Source: Entophlyctis helioformis
Lineage: Eukaryota; Chytridiomycota; Chytridiomycetes; Chytridiales; Chytriomycetaceae
Length of the DNA stretch: 64,000 nt
NCBI GenBank assembly: GCA_025526915.1
Contig: JAHLKH010000052.1
Span: 1-64,000 of the forward strand
Direction: 5' to 3'
The notes under the pieces were generated by a model, which saw only the letters and a list, made by a program, of their open reading frames with translations, had not been told where the DNA came from and did no database searches. Both the position numbers and the translations under genes were made by a program. Below are positions 44,031-56,400 of this stretch, in pieces. The first letter of the stretch is position 1. Every line of letters starts with the position of its first letter.

Positions 44031-45236
44031 ATGGCATCAACTGTGCCGGCAGCAGCTCATGCGCAGCAGCCCAATGCTTCAAAGGCCGTGTACGCTCTGG
44101 ACACGCCAGACTCTGTGTCTGAATGGGAGCGCATTGAGAATATCCAGCACAAGCAACGACGCAAGATTGACGTGTGCCTCGCGCAGGTGGGTAGCGGCGG
44201 CTGTTGGTTCGTCTTCACAACGCGCTGACGCCATGTTTGCCAGCAGCTGCAGGACGGCGCGGTGTCTGAGCGAGCCAAGGGTCTCAGAACGTTGCGGAAA
44301 CTGCTGTCTACGTTCACAGCCGAAGAGCGCAGCGTGTTTGCCATCCTCCAACGCAAACAAGACTGCAGTGGTACGCGGCCTGAACGTCCTTGAGCTTGGC
44401 GTTCCTTCAAACACGTCCCTAACGACCTGCCAGTCGAACGCGTGCTGCGCGATCTGATCCGCAAACGAGTCTCGCCATCAATCGCAGGTAACCACGAGCC
44501 TGTCGGTCCGTCGTGGCAATGGCAATGGGACTACCGACTGACTCGTGGGACACACACACGCACGCAGACAGCACAGCTTCGCAAGAGATGCTGGCTCTGC
44601 TGGACCTGCTGCAGGGTCTTGTTTTGATCCACTACGATTCCAAGATCCGGGCAGGTGCCAAAGAAAGTCAAACGGTACATGCACATCTCGAACCCATCCA
44701 CGGCTTTGGTGGCTGCAATGCTGATGACTCCAGAGTGGATTGTGGACTGCAGGTGTTGTTGACATTTCTGCCGGCCAAGAACATCGCGCTGGCCATCGCG
44801 GCCATTGAAGCCATCCAATGTATACTGGTCGACTCGTGCCAGAACCTACGCGTGCGTACCGTGCCCAGCATGCACTGCATGGCGTGCGATACTCACGTGT
44901 ATGGCACGAATAGGTGTTTGAGAGCATCGGCGGGCTGAGGCTTGTCTGCGAAACACTAAAGTCCAAGCGAGCAAGCGAGGCTGTGCTGTGTGTCTGGTGG
45001 CGGGCAGTGCGATGCAATGTTGCGCTTGTTTGAGATGAGTGCTGACAACATCAGACACCGTCGACAGACACAAGTGTATCGAGCTGTTGTGTGTGTACAT
45101 GCAGCCAGAGACAGGATACCCAGACACGTCTCTTGGCGACCACACGCGCATGATGCCAGTGTCAACCAAACGCGATGCTGTTGCACAGCTTGTCGGTGAC
45201 GCCTTTGTCAAGCGGCTTGTTGATATTGTGACATGA
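44031..45236 (+). CDS. SIN-pathway Cdc14-type protein (PF08045 family)
   Basis: Exon 1 is 44031-44186 and exon 2 begins at 44247; further short exons run to the TGA at 45234-45236. The segments include EWERIENIQHKQRRKIDVCLAQ, ERAKGLRTLRKLL, EMLALLDLLQGLVLIHYDSK, FESIGGLRLVCETL and KCIELLCVYMQPETGY. This order fits the fission-yeast Cdc14 family, a partner of the Sid1 kinase in septation signalling. It is not the Cdc14 phosphatase. The exon-intron joins in the middle were not fully resolved. Close spacing to CDC16 (65 bp from its stop) leaves little room for a separate promoter. Confidence 0.6.
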
Positions 45237-45251
45237 ATCGCGTTTATAGGG

Positions 45252-46176
45252 CTACATTACAATGTGGTCTTGCACAACAACGGATTGTGTTGTATGGATG
45301 CCAGAGAATATGCTCTGGCAGCCGTCCGTTAGGGCCAGATTGGCATCAAAGGCAGAGATGGCTCTCTGGCAGCAGGCAGTCAGGCTGTCGGGAAGACTGA
45401 ACGAGAGCAGGGTGGTCGGGGATGTGCAGCCAAGTGCCTGGCACACATCTGGCGCGAGCGTTGCTTGCACGCGTATCAGTCGAAGGAGCGTGTGGCTCAG
45501 ACAGTTTCTGCGGTCGTGGTCAATGGTGTAGACGACTGGATACCCCAACAGCAGTCCAGTCAGCGTCACAATGCGATGCTGCCGCGCACTGTCCATGTCC
45601 AGGTCTGCGATACTCATTGACAGTGGACGCGACGGCTGGTCGTTCAGCAGCCAAGACGAGATGGATGCAGCGGTGTCGACCGACCATGCCAGATCGTCGT
45701 TGCGCATTGCGTCTGATGTGTCCTGCAGTCGTGGTGCTGCCAAACCACCTGCTGCATCAATCACAACGGCTGGCGGCGTCGCTGCTGGGGCTTGCGGTGG
45801 CGGCGATCGCATAAAGAACAGAAAGTCGACGCCTGCAACCAGCACAGCGCGCAGAGTGGCAAGCATCGGGTGTATGGCCGCAACCGCGCGCAGCAGCGAC
45901 TCTGCCTGGTGCAGACTGAGAGCGGCATGGTCGTTGAGACACGCTCGCCTGTTCAACAGACGCGGACGTGACGTGAAGGCGTCAGTCGGAGCAAGAACGG
46001 CACACGCAGGCGTGGACAGACCTTGCACCAGCAGCAACAGCCAGCAGCTCGAGTGCCAGTGCCCGAGACGCTGCCGTCGAGCGAGTGTTGCCACCTCGCC
46101 CACGGCCTCGCTGTCCGAGCTGCTCTGCGACTGTTTGCACAAAGCTGGCAATCTCAGTGCAGGACAAGGCGGACAT
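45252..46176 (-). CDS. Small conserved protein, possibly UPF0739 (C1orf74-like)
   Basis: Join 46176-46022 and 45948-45252; 283 codons, phases fit (GCAAG|GTCTGT...GAACAG|GCG). Features seen: an N-terminal MSALSCTEIASFVQTVAEQL helix, HQAESLLRAVAAIHPMLATL, a hydrophobic GVDFLFFMR strand, and a C-terminal LTGLLLGYPVVYTIDHDRRNCLSHTLLRLIRV. The LGYPVVYT...NCLS pattern and length resemble UPF0739/DUF4504, which has no known function. I am not certain of this. The start codon overlaps the start codon of the gene on the other strand. Confidence 0.5.
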
Positions 46177-49100
46177 GCTGGGCAACCACGACGAGTTTGA
46201 TGAGCTGCTGGGTCACATCGGAACGGCGCTTGCAGACACTTTACAGCCAGCCGCAGCGACGGCCTCACAAGCCACGGCGACTGTCGAAAAGAGCACGCCG
46301 GCAGCCAGCGACCTGTCGCCCACGCTCTCCGAGTCGCTGATGCATGACGACGAGCCGTGGCTGGATGGTGAGGCTGGGTCAGTGTGACTAGCAGCTGCCT
46401 GGCGAGCTGACGTTTCCTGGCAGAGACACACATGGACTTTCCGTGGGACGATGAGCTGGACCGAGAGCTAGCCAGAGCAGAGGCACTCGCACAAGGAGAC
46501 GACGACAACAACGACGACGACGACAACGACGACGAAGAAGAAGAAACCGGAGCACCATGCCAGCCTGCTGCGTCAGATACTCGCAAAGGTAACGCCGCCG
46601 GTTCAAGCAGCCACCGTTCGCTCTGGATCTGCACGGCGCAACCATGGCCTGACAGCTGTATGGCAACTGCATGGCAGTGACGTTCGCCGAAACGGTCCAA
46701 GAGCGAACGATCAGCTCTGCAAACGACAGTAGGTGGCGTGGCAGGTGTGCAGACAATGCGGCCAGAGTGGACCAACACTCCTTCCTGTGTCCTCACAGCG
46801 GGAGACTGGAGCAGCATCGAGTTGCACCGGTCGATCAGCAACTGCATAGATGGTCTGGATATCGATGCATCACTGGATGAAGGCGGCGATCTTCATGAGC
46901 AGCAAGAGCTGAGCGAGCAGGAGCATGTGTTCGAAGATGTGCAACACGCAGCGGACGAGACGCTAGATACGCGTGGCGGCGGCTTGAAGGCGTTCTTATC
47001 TGACGAAGACGACGGTGATCTAGCAGAAACAGATGGACTGTTTGCTGGCCCAGTTGCTGGTGAATATTCGTTTGATGTGCCTGGTAAGCCGACCGCCATG
47101 TTCTGGTACTGTTGATGGCTGTCTTACATGGTCGATTGGCAGATTTGGACGGGTCGGACTCGGACGTGTCTGCGCTTCGTGACGACCACGAACATCACAG
47201 CCGAGATAATCTTGGCCAAGCTGAGCTGTTTGAAGAGCACGACGAAGAGGCATCGAATGCAGTGATCGACAAGCTAGACTTGGAGCCGTCAAGCATCCTT
47301 GCCGCTTCGTCGTCTAACGCGCTTCAGCTGTCGACCAGCAGCAGCAGCGGCAGCCAAGACATCACTGCGAAAGCGGCTCGATGGCTAGGTTTGTCTTGTG
47401 TGCTTGTCTAGCATGAAGCCCGTGTCTGCTGCTGATCCTTGCCGCGTAAACGACAGAATCGACAAACATGGACGCCAGTCTCACGATCCCGCCCGTCGAT
47501 TGGTCGTCGGTTGGTGCCATGGTGCCCGACACGACCGCCATCTCGTCGTCTTTTGGAACTCCACAACCGACACTGACGATGGCTGGCTCTGCTGATGCGG
47601 ATCCGTTTTCGCCAAACGAGCCAACACGCAAGTGGCTGCGTGTGATTGGAAATGTATCTCTGGCGACACTGACATGCCTGTCTGTGCATATGCATATCTT
47701 TTGCCAACAGCCAGATCCAAACGGTTTGAGATCAAGACGCCATTCAAAAGCACCGTGCTCAGCGTGTTTCCTGGTAAGTGCTGTCCATTATGCTTGCTAT
47801 CGCGCAAGTGCGCAAGCTGACAGCCATGTGTGCTCGCAAGGACGTGGCGACCCGAACGACACGTTCCAGGGCATTGGTCAGGCCTTCGGAGTCGAGCAGT
47901 CCAGCTTACCACACGGCGACCATGGACAGCTGGATGCAATGCTGGGCGACCTTTCTTCACTTGACCCGTCATCTGGCCGACCCAGCAGCGAAACCGTAGC
48001 GTCTGCAGCATCCATGGCCCATGGCGAGTCGAGTCCACTTCACGTGCAGTATCAGTCACAAGAAGCCATGGAGGATGATCACTTTGATGCCGGCTATGGT
48101 AGCCAAGTCGAGCATGGCGAAACTGGCGTCGATCAAGTTGAGAATGTGCATCCAGGCAGCCGCGTGCTGGATGACTTCCACCAGCTGAAGAAAGGTGCGT
48201 GTATCCTGTACACGCCGCTCTATCGCCGTGTTTTGTTTGAGATGACCTGCTTTAACCGAACCTCTTGCAGATATGGACGAGTACATCAGATCGAGCGGTG
48301 ATGATTTTGGGTTCGCGGCAACCAGAAACATTCTCGATGAAGACTTTGGCTCGCCTGGCAAGCTCTCGCTGCTCAATGGCGGCTCTCGGTCCTCGTCGCC
48401 CGTGTCCACGCAGTCGATACTCAGCGACAAGTCCATGCACAATGACGACTCGCTGCTCATGAATCTTGACGTTGACGGTCGGGCATCCAAGTCGCGGTGC
48501 TCTGTCAGTGGTCCTGAGCACGACGGCTTGGACGGACGCCTGGCTGGGTTTGAGAGCGCCACGGGAGTGCCGCACAGTGCCGGTGATGCCGGTGGCGAAG
48601 GAGGCATAACAACGCCACACACAACACGCACGCTGTCGACGGCCGAGGCAGACTTGTTTTCACCTGGTGCATTCTTTGCGCATAGATCGTGCAGTCTTGG
48701 TTCGCTTGGTGGCCATGCCAACCCTGAAGGCAGAGTAAGTGGGCTGATAGGCGTAGCGACTGTTGGGCGGCGGCTGACGCTCTTTGAACTAGCCGACATG
48801 GTACACGCCACAGATGGACGAGCATGGCCGGCTGCTGGACCCGATCGGGCCAACGCCAAACGACCGCATTGAGCGGCAAAACGTCACGGGATTCACACCT
48901 GCTGGCCAGCGACGCGTGCGCTCGCCATTGTACGAGTCGCCGTCCAAGCAGCTCGAAGCCAAGGCAGCACTCGAGCGGAGCCAAGCGAGCATGCAGCATG
49001 CTGTAGACAATTCCCTTGAAGATGCCCTGCCGCATATGCCGCCGCCAGCACCGATTCAGTACACATCAGTGCAAGCGTCGCGTCAAGTGCCTGCATCCGA

Positions 49101-51201
49101 GTCTGCTTCTGCAGCTGCCACTCCTCGCGCTCAAAACCTTGCTCCATGGAAGCAGACTGGAGTGACTTGGACAACCGATCCGATGTTTGCCATGCACAGT
49201 CGTGGAGCGACCATCAAGCCAGCCGCTGAAGCGGACTCCAGTGGCAGTAGCAGTGGCGGAAGCAGCAGCCACAGCAGCAGCAGCCAAGCAAGATCTGACA
49301 GTGGCCGCATCCGCATCGACTCGAAACTCAGCCAAGCAGCAACAGAAACTGCAACGAATGGATCAACGCGGTTTCCATGGGAGCTACCCCGCCACCAGCC
49401 GTTCTCTCTGCCAGCGGCACCACGCCAGGCAGCCGCTTCGACTGGACGCGACACCATCGAAACCAACCATAGCAACGCGGCCTCGCCTGTGCCTGTTGAA
49501 ACCGCAGCTCAGCCCATCATTCCTGCTGAACTGCAGCGCACAGTGCAGCGCCATGTCCAGCAGCACATTCTCAGGCAGATTCAGGACCACATTCAACGAT
49601 CAGCTGGTTCGTCGCCACTCATGCGGTCCAACGGCCCCCTGTCCATGTCGCACCTTGCAAGTCAGCCGGCATCGCCATCAGCAGCCAATAGATACACCCC
49701 ACCTACGCCACCATCCATGGCTGCTCAGATTCCGTCACGCGATCCGCAGACACAAGCCCACGACTGGTACAACGAGATCCTAGCCGAGCAGAGAGCAACT
49801 CAGGTCGAAGTCCAACAGCAACGCGATCCGCCCGCCACGCTAGCCATGCCAGCCACGCCAGTCCAGACCATTCGCATCCCACCTTCCCGTCGGACTGGCG
49901 CGTCCATGCACTCGGCTCAAGGGTCGGCAAGCCAGACACTGCGACTGAATTTTGACGCCATCCACTACAAGACAACTACCAAACGCTCGGTGCTGGTTGT
50001 CAACGACTCCAAACGGTCGGTGGTGTGGACACTGGATCCCAACGGGCCTGCCTATATGCTCCCGTCGACCGAGACCCAGCAGCAGTCGCGGTTGCGGAAC
50101 CCTGTCAAGCACAAGATCCCGGACACGGTGTTCCGGTTCTCGCTGCTGTCGGGCAGACTGGGACCGGGCGAGGCTGTGACGATCACTGGCACGTTCCAGC
50201 CACTGCTGGGTGGCGTGTACGACCAGACGTTCTTGGTGCATGCCGGCAGTCTCGTGGTGGTTGTCAAGGCCGAAGGCGAGGCCATTAGCCAGAGTCAGCA
50301 GGCATTGAATTCAGGATCTGGGTCTGGGTCAAGGCAGGCGGTCCACACGAGCGTGCCTGCGGACCGTGCTGCCGACTCTGGGCTACAGCGGTCGCAGAGT
50401 CATGCTGTGTTGCAGACTAGTGGCGCGTTGCCTGCTGGTGGAGAGACTCGCGGTGCACGGCCCGGACGGCTACACAAATCGGCATCGGTCGGTGCCATGA
50501 CACCACGGCCCCCTCCCTCGAATGCTCAGTTGCACCCGCCGCTGGCTGCTGCTACGCCCAGGTGCACGCTGTCGCCTGCAGTCGAGGTGGAAAACAAGCA
50601 TTCGGGCAGACGGCCCGGTGTCAGTGCTGGCCGGACCGAGCCGCTGTCCGAGCTACCGGATCCAAGCAACTCTCGCGCTGGACGCAATGTGCACAGCAAC
50701 CGGGACTTGAAGCAGCAGCAAACGCAGCAGACGCTAGAGGACCGGCTGAATGTTGCACCTGCAGTTGCGGCATCGCCCGCTTGGCAGCCACCGCGACTTG
50801 CACATCATGGCACGCCACAATCCGGGTCAGGCTCAGGCTCTGGTTCAGGATCAGAACAGGCATCGTCCAGCAACCCCATCACAATAACGAGCAACGGCCG
50901 GTCCATTACACGCGACGCCCTCGATTTCGGCACCATCTCTCTTGGCCACGTGCAGACCCTGCATCTCAAGATCTGCAATGCCGCCTACCGAGCCGTCGAC
51001 GTGCACTTTATCACCACGGGACCGTTTTCTCTTCCGACACGTCGCATCTCCATCCAGCCACGGTCCTATGTGCCCGTGCCCATGGCGTTCCACCCGGTTC
51101 GGCCAGGAGACTTTCAAGAGCGTTTGATTGTGCGCAAAGAGTCGAGCGTCATTCGTGTAGAGTTGTACGGGCGTGCTGTGCAACAGCCGCGTGGTAGATA
51201 G
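46175..51201 (+). CDS. CEP192-like centrosomal protein with ASH (MSP-like) domains
   Basis: A multi-exon gene. Coding segments include 46175-46369, about 46425-46588, 46790-47081, 47140-47390, 47462-47660, 47850-48195, 48271-48734 and 48793-51201. The first two thirds are acidic and Ser-rich with repeated short FSPG and DDE motifs and little fold. The last exon has two ASH/MSP-like beta domains, about 49940-50290 (LRLNFDAIHYKTTTKRSVLVVNDS...FQPLLGGVYDQTF) and 50870-51190 (LDFGTISLGHVQTLHLKICN...VRPGDFQERLIV). ASH domains occur in CEP192/SPD-2, which recruit pericentriolar material in organisms with centrioles. Intron joins in the first half are approximate. Confidence 0.6.
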
Positions 51202-51302
51202 CGGCAGCGAGTCCGTGCATCTGAAATGAAACAGACAATTTTCAATTCGAAATCGTGGCTGTGCTTGAGACACCTTGCCAAAGCATCACAAAGTACCTTG
51301 CC

Positions 51303-53286
51303 ATGGGAGACTGCGCTGTGCTCCGCACGGCGTTTCCTGCCCAGTTTGGTGCCGGCGACTGCTGCGTTGGCACTGCTGCCTTTTGCGGCTTTGGCAACAG
51401 AGTCATCAGGCTGTGAGTGGCAGCCGAGATGTGCACCAGCCAACTCCTGCTCCATGCAGGCAGGCAGAGCCCTTGAACTGACTCGTGTGAGCTGTGCTTT
51501 GTGCATGCCGCAGGTCGATGTCTGGTGTGGGTCTGTCTGGCCCCATTCCAGCGGCACTCAAGGACCTCACGGCGCTGCAGACTCTGTAAGTGCCCTGCTC
51601 CATGTTCCACTAGCACCTGCTGGCGCTGACACTGCAGCGGGCAGCATCCTTTCCAACAACGGCCTCAGCGGCCCCATCCCCTCGTTTCTCGGCGATCTTC
51701 CTCTTGTCAGCCTGTGAGTTGCTTTGCGTCTCGCTTTGCGCCTCGCCGATCTGCTGACTCGGTCGATGATCATGAAATGCCGTTCTGGAGGTGGCTGGAT
51801 CGCAACCAGCTTGAAGGTCCCATTCCGGCGTCGCTTGGATCACGGGCCTCGCTGAGGCAGCTGTAAGTGACATTCCAGCCGTGCATGTTCACAACGTCTG
51901 CTCTGTGGCTGATCCAAGCATGGCAGGCTCCTGGACAGCAACCGTCTTAGCGGCCCTCTGCCCAGCACGTTTGGTCGCGAGTTCTTCACGCTGTAAGTCG
52001 AGCGTGTGCTGTTCATGGTATCACAATCAGCCATGAGACCTTGTCCATTGCTGACTCTGCACCTCACTGCACCTCTCTGCATCTCTCTGCATCTCTCTGA
52101 ATTTCACCATAAACCTGCTCCTCCAACAGCGACATCAGCAACAACCCAGGCATCACTGGCCCCCTGCCTGCCGGGCTGGTTTCGTCTGCGAGCTGCAGAG
52201 CATCCGGCACTGGCGCATGTGTGGCTGCAGGAAGCACTGGATCTGCTTGCGGTCTGCAGACATGTGAGTTGCAGATCATCACTCGTGCTCATTCCTGAAC
52301 AACATGCATCCTGACTTGCGAGGCTTTACAGGCAGCGGCAGTTCACCAACGCCATCGAATCCCTCAACTGGCCCAACTGTGTCTTCCAACGGCCCGACCA
52401 CGACTATTCCAGGCAGCGGCAGTCCACCAACGCCATCGAATCCTTCAACTGGCCCAACTGTGTCTTCCAACGACCCGACCACGACTATTCCAGACAGCCC
52501 TCGCCTGTCGTTCCAACCAGCCCCGCAAAGGCTGTAGAAAACGCCGTTAGTACCGGCGTCAACATCGGCCTCATCATTGGCATTGTGGCTGCTGGCCTCG
52601 CCGTCATCCTTGGTGTGATTGCGTTCTTCTGGATCCGTGGCAAGCCGAGAAAGACGCTCAAAGTGCAGAGCAACATGTTCGTGCAGCAGCCTGCTCCGGC
52701 TATGCCGCCTTACGCAACTGGTGCAGCTGCCCAGGCTGGAACTGCCCCTAATGCCGCCGTGTTCCCTCCATCCATGCCGTACGTGCCAACGCCTGCACCG
52801 TCCTCTGCGTACTCTCCCTCGGCTGGATACGCGACGTCTACTGGATCGCCTCCCTCTGCTGGATTCGAGCCTTCTGCTGTCGGTGGATCTGTGCATCTTT
52901 CAGCGCCGTCGACTGCGAACATGGCTGTCCCGTCAGCAACCACGACCTTGCTTCGCAATCTGCCCCAAGAGCCCAAGGAGCAGGCATCGTACATCGATGC
53001 CATGCCGGCAGAGAGCCGTGCACAGCTGCTTGCTGAGCTGCTGCGTGCAGAGAATGCCGCCGCTGGATCTGGCGCACATGCGTCTGCATCAGATGATCCC
53101 GACCAGATGTACGCGATTGTCGAGGCCGAGTCGTCGTTCAATCCAGCATACCAGCCATACGCCATCATGGAAGCATCGACTGCGCACGTCAATCCCATTA
53201 GACCCATGACGCCAACGACCATTGATGCGCTCGGGCTTCCTTCTTCTAATGGCAGCAGTCCGTATCAGCAGGCACCCCGCCCATAG
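51303..53286 (+). CDS. Leucine-rich-repeat membrane protein, one exon per repeat
   Basis: The N-cap DCAVLRTAFPAQFGAGDCC...NRVIRL resembles plant-type LRR caps. Successive short exons then each carry one LRR of the LSGPIPAAL type (SGVGLSGPIPAALKDLTALQTL; NNGLSGPIPSFLGDLPLVSL; RNQLEGPIPASLGS; SNRLSGPLPSTFG; NNPGITGPLPAGL). Every intron interrupts the final Leu codon at the same place. A Ser/Thr/Pro repeat (52330-52500) is followed by one transmembrane helix (GLIIGIVAAGLAVILGVIAFFWI) and a long Pro/Ala/Ser cytosolic tail without a kinase domain. I could not place the signal peptide. It is probably in an unrecognised upstream exon, or the ATG at 51226 with a spliced join. Confidence 0.65.
52329..52500 (+). 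repeat. 69-bp near-perfect tandem repeat in LRR protein stalk
   Basis: Two copies encode SPTPSNPSTGPTVSSN followed by PTTTIP. It is the extracellular stalk between the LRRs and the membrane helix. Confidence 0.85.
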
Positions 53287-53417
53287 AGTATCCAGCCATA
53301 GAGCCGGCAGTCCAACCGTGTCGATGCTGCCTGCTCTCTCATTGTCTCCTCTTTGGTAACTTACCATCACACATCAAGAGCATTGCCACAAATACATTCA
53401 TCCTTCATCTGTGACCA

Positions 53418-56400
53418 TCACTTCTTGGGAGATATCAATGCATAGATGGCGGACGCGTGCGACCGCACAGGTGCCACCATGTCCGACCCGCGCTTCATGT
53501 TCCGCAGACAGAACCCAATGTACTTGAGTATGCCCGCAAACGTGTTGTTGGTGCGACACTTGCGGACGAGCTGCGGCCCTGCTTCGCCGCCCGCCGCAAA
53601 CGCAGCCGCCACGATGGCGTGGATGTGTGGCAGAAAGTACAGCCGCGCGGTGACGACGGGGTCAGCAGTGCAGACCCCGTTTTGGTGGAACGCAAGCGTG
53701 AACGAGTGCGCAACGAGTGCCTCCAGCAAAGAGTACACGGCCATGTGCGAGAGGAACTCGGTGTTGGATGCACATTTGGCGACGATGGACCAGATGGCAT
53801 GGATGACCTCTGCTGCATTCGTGCCATCGTCGTCCTCGTCGTGCGCTTGCTCTTGATCTGTGCTGGCTGGCTTCTGATGCCGAGATTCGAGACGCGACTT
53901 GAATGTTGCAACGAGGTTGGTGAACGTTGCGTGTGTGAGGATGTGGGCGAGGCAGCTGACGAGACCCGGCTTGGGACCGGGGCCGGCTTGGATGCGCACA
54001 GCATCCGCCACGAATGCGGGGTCGAGCGAGAGGACGTCGGATACAACCGAGAGGGAGTTTTCAAGCACGCATTCAGCATCCGACGGATCGGCGAACCTGC
54101 GTGTCAGGCTCAGCCCTTGCTGGATGACGATGGGCAGAACGCGCAACTTGGCAGCCGATTCCCTGAGACTTGCTCGCACTGATCAAGCATCCAGCGTGTC
54201 AGAGCAGCGAGCAAGGCACTTACAAAAGGGGAGCTGACTGCAAAGCCACTTACGGTCGTCTCGCAGATCAAACTGTGCCTGGGCGAATATATAGCACAGT
54301 ACGAGCGACGTGTTGCGCAAGATGGCTGCCGCTGCCTGCGTCTTGGTCTGTAGCACAAACAGCAGCTTGCCAATGATGGCTGTGTCGAGAAGAGCTGCAA
54401 GGCCGACCTGGTAGTCGCATAACGCGCCAATGAGGGACAGTGCTGCGTTGGCCACCACCGTACTTGCTTGTGGATTAATGATGCCCTCGAAGCTGCGGCT
54501 GGCGGCTGCAAGACTATGGACGAATGCCGGCACGTTGATGGTTCTGAGAGCACTGGAGACGAGAGGATGCCCAACGATCAACTCGGCAATTCTGCAAAGG
54601 GTGTGCACCAGTCAGTATGGATTGGCGGCCGCGTGAGCCAGCCGACCTGGTATGTAACCATCACAAACCTTCGGTACATGGCGTTCTTGTGCTCGTCGCT
54701 GTGCCCATTCAATGTGTGGTGCACCACGCCAAGGATGCCGGCAATAATCTTTGCGCCATCTTCAAGCGCCATGTGTGCCCAGAAGCCCATCGGCTGTTCA
54801 CAGTCAACGCAGCCCTCGAGATCCACCAGCACCGACTCGAGTCGGTTTGTGAACGCTTTAGCAGACGCGTTCAAAGTGTCCGTGTCCTGCATATCGACGC
54901 GCGTCAAGACGTAGGAGCCAAGGTACCAGATCTCAAACACGTCCTGCTGGTCTTGAGTTTGTGCAGTCGGGTTGAATGGCGGCATTCCTTGCATGAGGCC
55001 AGCCACTGCCGTGTCAAGCGGCTTGCGCAGCTCAGTCGACTGGGCCAGCTTGGCGTGTAGCAGGAGCTCCAGCACGCCATAATCCGCGTCTCGAGCATTG
55101 GCGAACAGCGGATCGGCATCGAGTGGAAACAGCCGACACCGCCACATAGCGACAGTGGGCAGTACAATGTGCGGCACGCCACTCGCGATTGCATCGATCC
55201 AAGCAAGCAGCAGCGCAATGTCCGCCTCAACTTCCGCGTCGTTTCGGTGTATCCTGGTCTCGCTCTGCGTGCCGTCCGGTCCGAGCAGACTGACGGCAGC
55301 CCACACGCCATCAAGCAGCGAAGCCATAATGAGACCCATGCCGTGATGGCTGCCGATGACAGCCTCAAGAAACCGCGGAGCAGACGAAAACGACGAGGCC
55401 AGTCCAAGGGCAGCCAGACACCGCCACAGATCGACAACAGGGCCGATGGGAGGAACTGTCCATGACATGGGTCCGCCAGACGCAGTGGTGCCAAACAGAC
55501 TGCAGAGAAAGCGGATGTGCGTCTCGGGATTGGAGCCAATGTCCGACTCGGTGCGGCAGAGCACAGCATGCACATGGGTTTCGCCAAACATCATGTCTGG
55601 ATGCGACAGCCGCTCAATCTGTGCCACAAGCGTCTGGAGCGGCAGCGGACTCTGTTCCAAGCCAAGCCGCTCGTCAGACACGCCATGGTCAGAGCCCGTC
55701 CAGAGCGGACAAGACACCTACCGATGCTTGCACGCGGCAGATCTCGCGTGACGGGATGGACGGATGGATCTCCAGCCACGAGTCGATGATCTCAAGCATC
55801 TGTCGCGGATCCAGTGGCAGTGACCGTCGAGACGCGGAGGCGAGCGCGGCAGAGCACTGCGCCAGAACCTGTATGGGAAGAAGCCAGACACGGGAAACTT
55901 GAGCATGAGTTTATTGCAGGCACGCGCACACGCACATGTCTTGTAATATGGCAGCAAGCAGCGCAGTTGGAAGGTGGGAGTGGCAAGAAGCGAATGGGGG
56001 AGTATGAGAGAGGGCAGGGGCAGAGGAGGGTATGCGAGGAGAAGAAGGAGAGCAAGGCTGGCGGACATCATTATTCGCCAGCCCGGCGAGATCGTTTGGC
56101 ATGTACCTCTTCTAAGGACGGCATTTGGTGGATCTGTGTCTTGAGGTTCAGCAGCGGATGGCGCACAGGCGACGCATGGAGCGACGGAGCGAGGAGAGAA
56201 GCGATCGCGCCACCAGACGGGTCGCTACGAGGGTCGGACGAAGTCGAGGGCGAGAGGTTCGTGTCCATGTCCTGCTCGGCATCGATGGCCTCTTGGACGG
56301 CTTTGCACAGATTGGACAGCGGCGGCGTAAATGGATGCGTTTCGCCCAGCTCCTGGATCCATTTGGCAAGCGACTCGTTGATCGGCAGAGACGAGAACTG

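Noticed and set aside
45252..46847. 531-codon minus-strand open frame as a single-exon gene
   Set aside because: Upstream of 45961 it is a low-complexity shadow of the CEP192-like gene. A two-exon model with fitting phases and a better start is preferred.
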